Assembly (NCBI GenBank): GCA_907165275.2
Contig: OU015670.1
Location: 7,405,501-7,469,500 of the forward strand
Source of the DNA: Zygaena filipendulae
Taxonomy: Eukaryota; Arthropoda; Insecta; Lepidoptera; Zygaenidae
DNA length: 64,000 bases
Reading direction: 5' to 3'
In this document: positions 54,630 to 64,000 of the stretch, in pieces
How positions within the stretch are numbered: the first letter of the stretch is position 1
Layout: each line of letters starts with the position of its first letter
The notes under the pieces: model-generated
What the model was told of the DNA's origin: nothing
What the model saw: the letters and a program-made list of their open reading frames with translations, nothing else
Database searches by the model: none
Made by a program: the position numbers and the translations under genes

Positions 54630-54999
54630 TAAGTAGTTTGTGGAACACCCCATTTCGTAGACGGAGAATGAACTAGACGAGGCATTCGCGTATAGCGTAA
54701 GAGAAAGTGATATTCTTCCTATGCACCGTAGATGGAGAATGAATAGATGAGGCGATTTCCTTCTCTTTCTAATAGTAAGAGAGACAGTGTTATGGCTAAG
54801 TTCTTAAGAGTGAAAGAGATTTCCAATTATCTTTTGTCCTTATCTAGCGTATAGGTTTTTTTTGTTGGGCAAAGTTATAGTTTGCCCAACAAAGCAAAGT
54901 GCTCTTTGTTTATTTTGATAAAAAACGTTGTTTTTTTCAATTATGGAAAGCTAAATAGACTTTCATATCGTGTTTAAAGTGTTTGTTTTTGTTGTGGAC

Positions 55000-56466
55000 A
55001 TAGTGATATGTTGTATTTTAGGCTGTAAGAGCCGTAATGAAAGGAAAACGGAGAATGTAACATTTCATCGGTATGTAATGATTTACTTTCATGTAAATGT
55101 GATTTGTTTGTGCATAATAGCAAATATATTCATAATAACAGCTTTGTAGTATAAATCGTAGAAATATAACAAAAAAATCAACATTATTTTACCTTCTTAT
55201 TTTAATGTATAATCTTGCCAAATTACGTAGTCCTTATTCCATAATGGCGACTATGTCCTTACCACGTCGTTACTATGCCTTCCGTAATATGTCGGGTTAT
55301 ACTACGACAAAGGTTGCTAGCTTACCCAGATTAATTTCCCAATTTTTTATAATATTAGTAGGTACCTATGAGGTGTAACAAAATAGGGTACTTGCATGAA
55401 ATTTATTATAAGAAATTGTGTCAATATGTCAAAAATAGAGCCTTAGAAAAGCGTTATCGTGAAAGATTTACTAAAAATTTTTTAATAGTTTCCAAAATAT
55501 TCAACTTTTAATTTTGTGAAACGGAACGTTGCAACGAAACACCAATCACAGCCACGCTTAACAGATTACGTCACTTTTAATTTTTTTAGGAAACATTTAC
55601 CTCTTTCAGAGAAGGCAAAAGAAACTAAGTGCACACAGTCAACGCATATTTTTCATTTTCTGAACTAGAAACAGTTAATTTCGCTTTTGGATATTGAAGT
55701 TATCTGTCTGTCAGTGTCACATGACCCGACAGTGACATTTCTATCACAGGTTAATAAGGCGTAATTTTGAACTAGTGACGTCATTCCGCGTTTCGGTGGT
55801 AAAGTCAAAAGTAGGAACTTTGAAACGCTCTATTTAATTAATTTATGCATATATTTTTTTCTTTTTCTTGCTTTATTTAAGTAGGTCATACATATATCTT
55901 TAAAATGGACTGGATTTTTTTTTATCTCGACCAAGTTTCATGCCAAGTGCCAATCGTTTCCATCATTTGTTTTTTTTTTCAACGTGGGATAAAATACTCA
56001 AAGATTCTAGTCAACTATGTCTCAGACGCTGTATTTTAAAACTTCGGTATCGAATCGAATAAGTTCAATTTTACCGTCAACAGAATCACGTGTACTGTAC
56101 CCTTCGCGTGTAAGACTGGCTGAAAATCTTGCATGCTCTTGACTGTATGAGTAGTGTATGAAATAAACAATTTTAGATTCGATTTGGAAATTTTAGAATA
56201 TTGGGCCTGATAACTACATTGCCCACGTCATATATTTTTTAATTTTTCATGTTAATACAGTGTGTATTCTATATTTTTTTTTCTTTTTCAGATTTCCTTT
56301 TAAATTGATTACTCTTATTAACGGGATAGCAAGCACTGGTCGTGTAAATTGGAAACCAAATAGCTATTCATGGATTCGTTTCAAGCATTTCCCAAGCAGT
56401 TTCTTTCGAAAAACTAAACTTAATTACAATGAGTGCAGCTGGCGCGAACCAATAAGCAAGCAATAA
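55000..56466 (+). pseudogene. THAP-domain exons of P-like copy I
   Basis: Exon 1 (about 55000-55070) encodes ICCILGCKSRNERKTEN and VTFHR with donor GTATGT; exon 2 (56292-56466, acceptor tttttcag) continues in phase with FPFKLITLINGIAS, VNWKPNSYSWIRFKHF and stops after ISKQ. Together they read as one THAP finger (C-x2-4-C, FHRFP, W, HF). The third metal ligand expected three residues before the final His is Arg, and where an initiator ATG is expected the codon is ATA. No downstream catalytic region. Confidence 0.7.
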
Positions 56467-57605
56467 TAATAATCATTTCAAAAACCATAAGCCAAGCGCG
56501 CAACTTTTATGATGCCCTGACGAGAAATAAGCTGGTTTGCTCATCCGTACCGTGCGCTAAGGAACTTAAGTTTCAATAAAACGTTATTTGCACCTACATA
56601 GTATTCATTTCACTTGCCCCGCTTCACTACATATATAAAATAAAGTCGCTTTCTCTGTCCCTATATCCCTATGTATGCTTAAATCTTTAAACTACCCAAC
56701 GGATTTTGATGCGGTTTTCACCAATAGTGATTCATGAGGAAGGTTTGTAACTATATTTTATCCTGGAATTCCCGCGGGAACTCCTAAATTACCACGGGTG
56801 AAACCGCGCGGGTCAGCTAGTATATTATAAATCCCCTCGACACCATCAGGGATCGATAATTTATAGTTTATATACAAAACAACCTATTCTATAAAACTAC
56901 ATTTTACTTCCTATAGCTTTTTCATCACCAAACAAGCTAAAACTCCTTGGAAATTGGGAATAAGTTATTTAGTGGCAATACTGGTAGTTTACATGTGTGC
57001 ATAGGAAGAATATCACTTTCTCTTACGCTATACGCGAATGCCTCGTCTAGTTCATTCTCCGTCTACGCTATGCACACATGTAAACTACCAGTATTGCCAC
57101 TAAATAACTTATTCCCAATTTCCAAGGAGTATTAGCGTGTTTGGTGATGAAAAATCTATAGGAAGTAAAATGTAGTTTTATAGGATATGTTGTTTTGTAT
57201 ATAAACTATATATTATCGATCCCTGATGGTGTCGAGGGGATTTATAATATACTAGTTGACCCGCGCGGTTTCACCCGTGGTAATTTCGGAGTTCCCGCGG
57301 GAATTCCAGGATAAAATATAGTTACAAACCTTCCTCATGAATCACTATTGGTGAAAACCGCATCAAAATCCGTTGGGTAGTTTAAAGATTTAAGCATACA
57401 TAGGGATATAGGGACAGAGAAAGCGACTTTATTTTATATATGTAGTGAAGCGGGGCAAGTGAAATGAATACTATGTAGGTGCAAATAACGTTTTATTGAA
57501 ACTTAAGTTCCTTAGCGCACGGTACGGATGAGCAAACCAGCTTATTTCTCGTCAGGGCATCATAAAAGTTGCGCGCTTGGCTTATGGTTTTTGAAATGAT
57601 TATTA

Positions 57606-59063
57606 TTATTGCTTGCTTATTGGTTCGCGCCAGCTGCACTCATTGTAATTAAGTTTAGTTTTTCGAAAGAAACTGCTTGGGAAATGCTTGAAACGAATCC
57701 ATGAATAGCTATTTGGTTTCCAATTTACACGACCAGTGCTTGCTATCCCGTTAATAAGAGTAACCAATTTAAAAGGAAATCTGAAAAAGAAAAAAAAATA
57801 TAGAATACACACTGTATTAACATGAAAAATTAAAAAATATATGACGTGGGCAATGTAGTTATCAGGTCCGATATTCTAAAATTTCCAAATCGAATCTAAA
57901 ATTGTTTATTCATACACTACTCATACAGTCAAGAGCATGCAAGATTTTCAGCCAGTCTTACACGCGAAGGGTACAGTACACGTGATTCTGTTGACGGTCA
58001 AATTGAACTTATTCGATTCGATACCGAAGTTTTAAAATACAGCGTTTGAGACATAGTTGACTAGAATCTTTCAGTATTTTATCCCACGTTGAAAAAAAAA
58101 ACAAATGATGGCAACGATTGGCACTTGGTATGAAACTTGGTCGAGATAAAAAAAAATTCCAGTCTATTTTAAAGATATATGTATGGCCTACTTAAATAAA
58201 GCAAGAAAAAAAAATATATGCATAAATTAATTAGAGCGTATCAAAGTTCCTACTTTTGACTTTACCGCCGAAACGCGGAATGACGTCACTAGTTCAAAAT
58301 TACGCCTTATTAACCTGTGATAGAAATGTCACTGTCGGGTCATGTGACACTGACAGACAGATAACTTCAATATCCAAAAGCGAAATTAACTGTTTCTAGT
58401 TCAGAAAATGAAAAATATGCGTTGACTGTGTGCACTTAGTTTCTTTTGCCTTCTCTGAAATAGGTAAATGTTTCCTAAAAAAATTAAAAGTGACGTAATC
58501 TGTTAAGCGTGGCTGTGATTGGTGTTTCGTTGCAACGTTCCGTTTCACAAAATTAAAAGTTGAATATTTTGGAAACTATTAAAAAATTTTTAGTAAATCT
58601 TTCACGATAACGCTTTTCTAAGGCTCTATTTTTGACATATTGACACAATTTCTTATAATAAATTTCATGCAAGTACCCTATTTTGTTACACCTCATAGGT
58701 ACCTACTAATATTATAAAAAATTGGGAAATTAATCTGGGTTAATCTAGCAACCTTTGTCGTAGTATAACCCGACATATTACGAAAGGCATAGTAACGACG
58801 TGGTAAGGACAGTCGCCATTATGGAATAAGGACTACGTAATTTTGCAAGATTATACATTAAAATAAGAAGGCAAATTAATGTTGATTTTTTTGTTATATT
58901 TCTACGATTTATACCACAAAGCTGTTATTATGAATATATTTGCTATTTTGCACAAACAAAACATATTTACATGAAAGTAAATCATTACATACCGATGAAA
59001 TGTTACATTCTCCGTTTTCCTTTCATTACGGCTCTTACAGCCTAAAATACAACATATCACTAT
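57606..59063 (-). pseudogene. THAP-domain exons of P-like copy II
   Basis: Mirror of copy I: exon 1 from about 59063 to 58993, exon 2 57780-57606. Same splice sites, the same Arg in place of the Cys ligand and the same ATA in place of an initiator. Exon 2 differs from copy I by one conservative change (LVTL for LITL). Confidence 0.7.
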
Positions 59064-59369
59064 GTCCACAACAAAAACAAACACTTTAAACACGATATGA
59101 AAGTCTATTTAGCTTTCAATAATTGAAAAAAACAACGTTTTTTATCAAAATAAACAAAGAGCGCTTCGCTTTGTTGGGCAAACTATAACTTTGCCCAACA
59201 AAAAAAACCTATACGCTAGATAAGGACAAAAGATAATTGGAAATCTCTTTCACTCTTAAGAACTTAGCCATAACACTGTCTCGCTTACTATTAGAAAGAG
59301 AAGGAAATCGCCTCATCTCCGTCTACGCCCCATTTCTTTCTTATTGGCAGTGTTGCCAACAGCGCATTG

Positions 59370-59454
59370 CCTAATATCTCTAAGTAGTTTGTGGCGTAGA
59401 CGGAGAATGAACGTAGTATCTCTAAGTAGTTTGTGGAATGAACTAGACGCCACA
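59370..59454 (+). repeat. Tandem 'agtatctctaagtagtttgtgg' repeats with P-like end fragment
   Basis: Two copies of the block (about 59370 and 59418) surround 'cgtagacggagaatgaacg', a P-like terminus. A single copy near 30238 and the split copy at 54502-54642 belong to the same family. Confidence 0.6.
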
Positions 59455-59630
59455 AAAACTGTCTTTCCCGTAATCAAAGAAGCTTTATTAAAAAAAAATA
59501 CATTCACAACGTTTCTTATGGCATAAAGAATAATAATTTCTAATATTTTGGCATCTAGAACTTTTTGAAATGCGTTTTTGGGACACGCGTTATGAGCAAG
59601 GAATGTTGTTGGTCATAGTGAATGAGGGCC
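59455..59630 (-). mobile_element. GGGCCC MITE, reverse copy
   Basis: Shares 'tttcttatggcataaagaat', 'gggacacgcgttatgagcaa' and 'gttggtcatagtgaatgag' followed by ggccc with 22205-22430, in the opposite orientation. Confidence 0.6.
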
Positions 59631-59747
59631 CTTGTCTATTTCATTCTCCGTCTACTCTACGTTTCTGACAAGTGACAGTCACAAATTAACTAGACTTATG
59701 TGACAGTAGACAGTATGCTATCCAGAGAGTATTATTTTCTTTGATGC

Positions 59748-62096
59748 CGTAGATGGAGAATGAATAGATGAGGCGATTTCCTTCTCTTTCGAATAGTAAG
59801 CGAGACAGTGTTATGGCTAAGTTCTTAAGAGTGAAAGAGTTTTCCGATTATCTTTTGTCCTTATCTAGCGTATAGGTTTTTTTTGTTGGGCAAAGTTATA
59901 GTTTGCCCAACAAAGCGAAGCGCTCTTTGTTTATTTTGATAAAAAACGTTGTTTTTTTCAATTATTGAAAGCTAAATAGACTTTCATATCGTGTTTAAAG
60001 TGTTTGTTTTTGTTGTGGACATAGTGATATGTAGTATTTTAGGCTGTAAGAGCCGTAATGAAAGGAAAACGGAGCATGTAACATTTCATCGGTATGTAAT
60101 GATTTACTTTCATGTAAATGTGTTTTGTTTGTGCAAAATAGCAAATATATTCATAATAACAGCTTTGTGGTATAAATCGTAGAAATATAACAAAAAAATC
60201 AACATTAATTTGCTTTCTTATTTTAATGTATAATCTTGCCAAATTACGTAGTCCTTATTCCATAATGGCGACTATGTCCTTACCACGTCGTTACTATGCC
60301 TTCCGTAATATGTCGGGTTATACTACGACAAAGGTTGCTAGCTTACCCAGATTAATTTCCCAATTGTTTATAATATTAGTAGGTACCTATGCGGTGTAAC
60401 AAAATAGGGTACTTGCATGAAATTTATTATAAGAAATTGTGTCAATATGTCAAAAATAGAGCCTTAGAAAAGCGTTATCGTGAAAGATTTACTAAAAAAA
60501 TTTTAAGTTACTAAAATATTCAACTTTTAATTTTGTGAAACGGAACGTTGCAACGAAACACCAATCACAGCCACGCTTAACAGATTACGTCACTTTTATT
60601 TTTTTAGGAAACATTTACCTCTTTCAGAGAAGGCAAAAGAAACTAAGTGTATACAGTCAACGCATATTTTTAATTTTCTGAACTCGACACAGTTCAACCT
60701 TAATTTCGCTTTTGGATATTGAAGTTATCTGTCTGTCAGTGTCACATGACCCGACAGTGACATTTCTATCACAGGTTAATAAGGCGTAATTTTGAACTAG
60801 TGACGTCATTCCGCGTTTCGGCGGTAAAGTCAAAAGTAGGAACTTTGAAACGCTCTATTTAATTAATTTATGCGTATATTTTTTTCTTTTTTTTTGCTTT
60901 ATTTAAGTAGGCCATACATATATCTTTAAAATAGACTGGAATTTTTTTTTATCTCTACCAAGTTTCATGCCAAGTGCCAATCGTTTCCATCATTTGTTTT
61001 TTTTTTCAACGTGGGATAAAATACTGAAAGATTCTAGTCAACTATGTCTCAGACACTGTATTTTAAAACTTCAGTATCGAATTGAATAAGTTCAATTTGA
61101 CCGTCAACAGAATCACGTGTACTGTACCCTTCGCGTGTAAGACTGGCTGAAAATCTTGCATGCTCTTGACTGTATGAGTAGTGTATGAAATAAACAATTT
61201 TAGATTCGATTTGGAAATTTTAGAATATTGGGCCTGATGACTACATTGTCCAAGTCATATATTTTTTCATTTTTCATATTAATACAGTGTGTATTTTATA
61301 CTTTTTTCTTTTTCAGATTTCCTTTTAAATTGGTTACTCTTATTAACTGGACAGCAAGCACTGGTCGTGTAAATTGGAAACCAAATAGCTATTCAAGGGT
61401 TCGTTTCAAGCATTTCCAAGCAGTTTCTTTCGAAAAACTAAACTTACTGTCAATGAGAGCAGCTGGCGCGAACCAATAAGCAAGCAATAATAATAATCGT
61501 TTCAAAAACCATAAGCCAAGCGCGCAACTTTTATGATGCCCTGACGAGAAATAAGCTGGTTTGCCTCATCCGTAGTGTGCGCCAAGGAAATTAAGTTCCA
61601 ATAAAACGTTATTTGCACCTACATAGTTTTCATTTCACTTGCCCCGCTTCACTACATAGTATAAAATAAAGTCGCTTTCTCTGTCCCTATATATGCTCTG
61701 TCCCTATGTATGCTTAAATCTTTAAACTACCCAACGGTTTTCACCAATAGATAGAGTGATTCATGAGGAAGGTTTGTAACTATATTTTATCCTGGAATTC
61801 CCGCGGGAACTCCGAAATTACCACGGGTGAAACCGCGCGGGTCAGCTAGTATATTATAAATCCCCTCGACACCATCAGGGATCGATGATTTATAGTTTAT
61901 ATACAAAACAACCTATCCTATAAAACTACATTTTACTTCCTATAGCTTTTTCATCACCAAACAAGCTAAAACTCCTTGGAAATTGGAAATAAGTTATTTA
62001 GTGGCAATACTGGTAGTTTACATGTGTGCATAGGAAGAATATCACTTTCTCTTACGCTATACGCGAATGCCTCGTCTAGTTCATTCTCCGTCTACG
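59748..62096 (+). mobile_element. P-like THAP transposon, copy III, with 8-bp target duplication
   Basis: A single 2.35-kb copy in the same orientation as copy I. Ends CGTAGATGGAGAATGA and the complement of CGTAGACGGAGAATGA, flanked by an exact TTTGATGC (59740-59747 and 62097-62104). It lies 109 bp upstream of the DHX16 start codon. Sequence is very close to copies I and II, so all three derive from a recent common source. Confidence 0.85.
60021..61479 (+). pseudogene. THAP-domain exons of P-like copy III
   Basis: Exon 1 about 60021-60091, exon 2 61317-61479. Same missing initiator and same Arg replacing the third ligand (YSRVRFKHF). One base is lost after KHF relative to copies I and II, shifting the frame, and one of the first Cys residues reads Ser. 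Confidence 0.65.
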
Positions 62097-62204
62097 TTTG
62101 ATGCTATCCTTGTCCATTGTTCCTACCTACCTAATTGTTTTTAATGAATTATTAGTAATTTTCAGTAAAGTTGTCGATACAATTAGTGGGAATATCAAAA
62201 TAAA

Positions 62205-62533
62205 ATGGAAAAGTCAAAAAAGCGTCGATATTCGTCCTCTGACTCTGATAGTGCTGAAGAGCAGCGTAAAAAGGATATTAAGGAGCGAGACGAATTCGCG
62301 AAAAGGCTCAAAAAACGAGATGATGAGAAAACGAAGAGAATCGCAGATTCTCATAAGAAAACGTACGAAGAAGCGGCAAAACTACTGAAGCTGGAAGCCG
62401 AAGATAGGGAGAAAGTGTTGCCAAAACTTCGCATCCAATCCCGAAGGAAATACCTGGAGAAACGAAAGGATGATAAAGTTGTTGAGTTGGAGGCAGACAT
62501 CGCTGATGATGAGTACCTTTTTGATGAGAAAAT
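62205..62533 (+). CDS. DHX16: Pre-mRNA-splicing helicase DHX16/PRP2, first coding exon (partial)
   Basis: DHX16 (yeast Prp2) is a DEAH-box ATPase that remodels the spliceosome just before the first catalytic step. The exon encodes a Ser/Asp-rich start (KKRRYSSSDSDSAEE), then KERDEFAKRLKKRDDEKTKR, KKTYEEAAKLLKLEAEDREK and SRRKYLEKRKDD...ADDEYLF, which I recognise as the charged region before the helicase core. The donor is GTAAGT at 62534, leaving phase 2. An in-frame TAG about 30 nt upstream of the ATG supports this start; human DHX16 is longer at the N-terminus. An acceptor-like 'aattttcag' at 62158-62166 suggests a 5' UTR intron. The helicase domain lies beyond the window. Confidence 0.85.
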
Positions 62534-62989
62534 GTAAGTGTAATTTACAAGCTATGCTTTAAATTTCTCTGGGAACCAACTGCAAGCAATTAAGCATCCT
62601 AGCATTTGTGATGGTAATTTTATCGAGTTACGTTTTTTTTTTTCAACTACCCGATATCTCGCATTTAACCCTAGAAAGATAATCATATTTTGATGTACGT
62701 AGAAGATAATCATGCGTAAAATTGACGCATAAGTTTTAAGTAGTAGTAATGTGATTTTTTATTTATTGATTTAAATAAACTTTATCAGTATTATTTTCTT
62801 ACACTCTGATAAAATGATAAATACCATAATTAGTATATTTATATTTATTTATTATATAAAAACAAGACCGAACCATAAAACGTCTTCAAAAATCAACAAA
62901 AATTTGGAATATTTTTTCTTTTATCACAAATAACTTTTTTTTCCTAATTATCAGCCATTTTAAGTTATTAACTCAGTAATAAAGACATT

Positions 62990-63148
62990 ATATATATCAC
63001 ATGATAGAAACATACAGTTATATTCCAAATAAGTCAGATACAACTTTCTTCCATATCCAGGTATATTATGTTGTTGGCAAATAGATTTTTTTGCATTTTC
63101 ACGATGCATTTGCCTTTCGTCGTATTTTTTCCTCACTGCTGTCATCAT
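62990..63148 (-). pseudogene. piggyBac transposase C-terminal remnant
   Basis: The frame includes ENAKKSICQQHNIPG, resembling the end of the piggyBac cysteine-rich domain (KK-x-ICxxHNI). The other Cys residues of that domain are absent or altered. Confidence 0.55.
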
Positions 63149-63523
63149 CAGGATGCCAATTAAAGCACGGATTCATTCATTCTTGTCACGAAATATAGCA
63201 ACAATCATAGATTTCCGTTCCAACGTTATGTCGGTATTTGTCCATCTTACAATTTCGATAGATATTATTTCATAAGTAAAAAAAAAATTAATCTTGAGAG
63301 GATCATATACATGTCGGACTCCTTTGACATCTAACAATATTCAGTGCTGATACTCTGTTAAGTCTTGTGACCTTCAAAGTCGATCAGCAATCCTTGCCTC
63401 TAACAGTCCGCTTTGGCAAGTTCAGTATTCGATGAGAAGCCGAGAAATAAGCCAGTTGATGAATCATTTCTTCGTGTAAGGGTTCGTTTCTGCTGGACGT
63501 CGCCTTGTCTTCTCTCTCCTTAG

Positions 63524-63646
63524 TCATAAAACCTTTTTCGAAGTCACTCTGCACGTCTTCACTCTCATGTCCTCACAGACGGCTTCGTCATCACGCTCTA
63601 AAAAAACGCTCAGGATTCGATCTTCTCCCAAAATTCTACTGTCCAT
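63524..63646 (-). pseudogene. piggyBac transposase N-terminal remnant
   Basis: ATG at 63646 opens MDSRILGEDRILSVFLERDD, which resembles the acidic piggyBac N-terminus, and ends at TGA 63526-63524 after 40 residues. The catalytic core between the two remnants is deleted. Confidence 0.65.
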
Positions 63647-64000
63647 TATCGCGTTATTTTATCAGGATATCTACGAAAATATATAAATAATACATAAAAC
63701 AAAGTAACAAGTATCATCAGATAAAAAAACAGCATGAATGTCTATTTAGGTCAAAATCTCAAAAATCACTTAAAAGATAATCATGCGTCATTTTGACTCA
63801 ACGTGGTAGTTATATTTCCAAATTGATGACACTTACCTCAGTGAGACATGCGCCTCACGGAAGGTCTAAGCAACGTGAGAGATGTCCTAAAAGCACAGCA
63901 ACAGATTCGCAAAATTAAAAACGAGAGAGCAATATTTCCAATGCATATGCGTCAATTTTACGCAGATTATCTTTCCAGGGTTAAATCGTTGTATCAGCAA

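Larger units (their letters stand above)
54656..59327. mobile_element. P-like THAP transposon, 4.7-kb inverted dimer with 8-bp target duplication
   Basis: It contains two copies of a roughly 2.3-kb element head to head: copy I (54656 to about 57066, plus) and copy II (about 57067-59327, minus). Ends are CGTAGAYGGAGAATGAAYAG and its complement. The dimer as a whole is flanked by CCCCATTT on both sides (54648-54655 and 59328-59335). Each copy carries two exons of a THAP domain, a CCGCGG repeat nested inside, and a 'ttgggcaaa/tttgcccaa' hairpin. The 8-bp duplication plus THAP points to the P superfamily. The catalytic part of the transposase is missing. Left copies begin with a further 68-bp terminal block that the right end lacks. 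Confidence 0.8.
62669..63980 (-). mobile_element. Internally deleted piggyBac-like element in DHX16 intron 1
   Basis: TTAA target sites flank it (62665-62668 and 63981-63984). The ends read CCCTAGAAAGATAATC and the complement of CCCTGGAAAGATAATC, and both ends carry the internal 'tgcgtaaaattgacgcat' type repeat (near 62713 and 63945). These are the marks of piggyBac itself. The element is about 1.3 kb instead of about 2.5 kb. Remnants of the transposase survive on the minus strand (next two entries). Confidence 0.9.

Overview
The window is nuclear DNA of an insect, very probably a moth or butterfly. It is AT-rich and dense in repeats. It carries a tRNA-headed SINE of lepidopteran type, many short repeats beginning CTAGCTGTNCCCCGCGG, 'aaccgacttccaaaaagg' repeats, and a piggyBac relative with TTAA target sites. 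The genes are intron-split and sparse. The species cannot be named from sequence alone.

Layout. 1-13.9 kb holds only repeats, including a 1.63-kb near-perfect palindrome at 2941-4569; it probably lies within or beyond LARP1 introns. 13.9-26.2 kb (minus strand) holds the first three coding exons of LARP1, with introns full of mobile-element debris (a LINE fragment, a hAT element with an 8-bp target duplication, MITEs). 26.7-36.5 kb is a repeat zone with a partial THAP-domain gene, a U2 snRNA fragment, a nested insertion carrying an alternating satellite, and a GC-rich LINE tail. 36.9-37.9 kb (minus) encodes a long LITAF-domain protein. 39.8-48.9 kb (plus) is the complete ten-exon gene for ribosomal protein L4. 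Its introns hold three copies of one H/ACA snoRNA, two other H/ACA candidates and two C/D snoRNAs. Both C/D snoRNAs recur in the same order just downstream (49.2-50.3 kb), where no ribosomal-protein coding sequence remains. 52.9-54.3 kb (minus) is an intron-containing Tc1/mariner-type DDE transposase gene with an altered catalytic residue. 54.7-62.1 kb holds P-element-like THAP transposons: a 4.7-kb inverted dimer and a third copy, each flanked by its own exact 8-bp duplication. 62.2 kb to the end (plus) starts DHX16/PRP2, whose first intron contains an internally deleted piggyBac element.

How the genes relate. RpL4 and its intronic snoRNAs both serve ribosome production. LARP1 is known to control translation of TOP mRNAs, which include ribosomal-protein mRNAs, so regulator and client are neighbours here; the proximity may be chance. 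DHX16 is a spliceosomal helicase. The strongest candidates for something new are the snoRNA clusters at the RpL4 locus and the P-like inverted dimer that appears to have inserted as one unit. All identifications come from reading motifs, reading frames and splice phases; no database search was possible.
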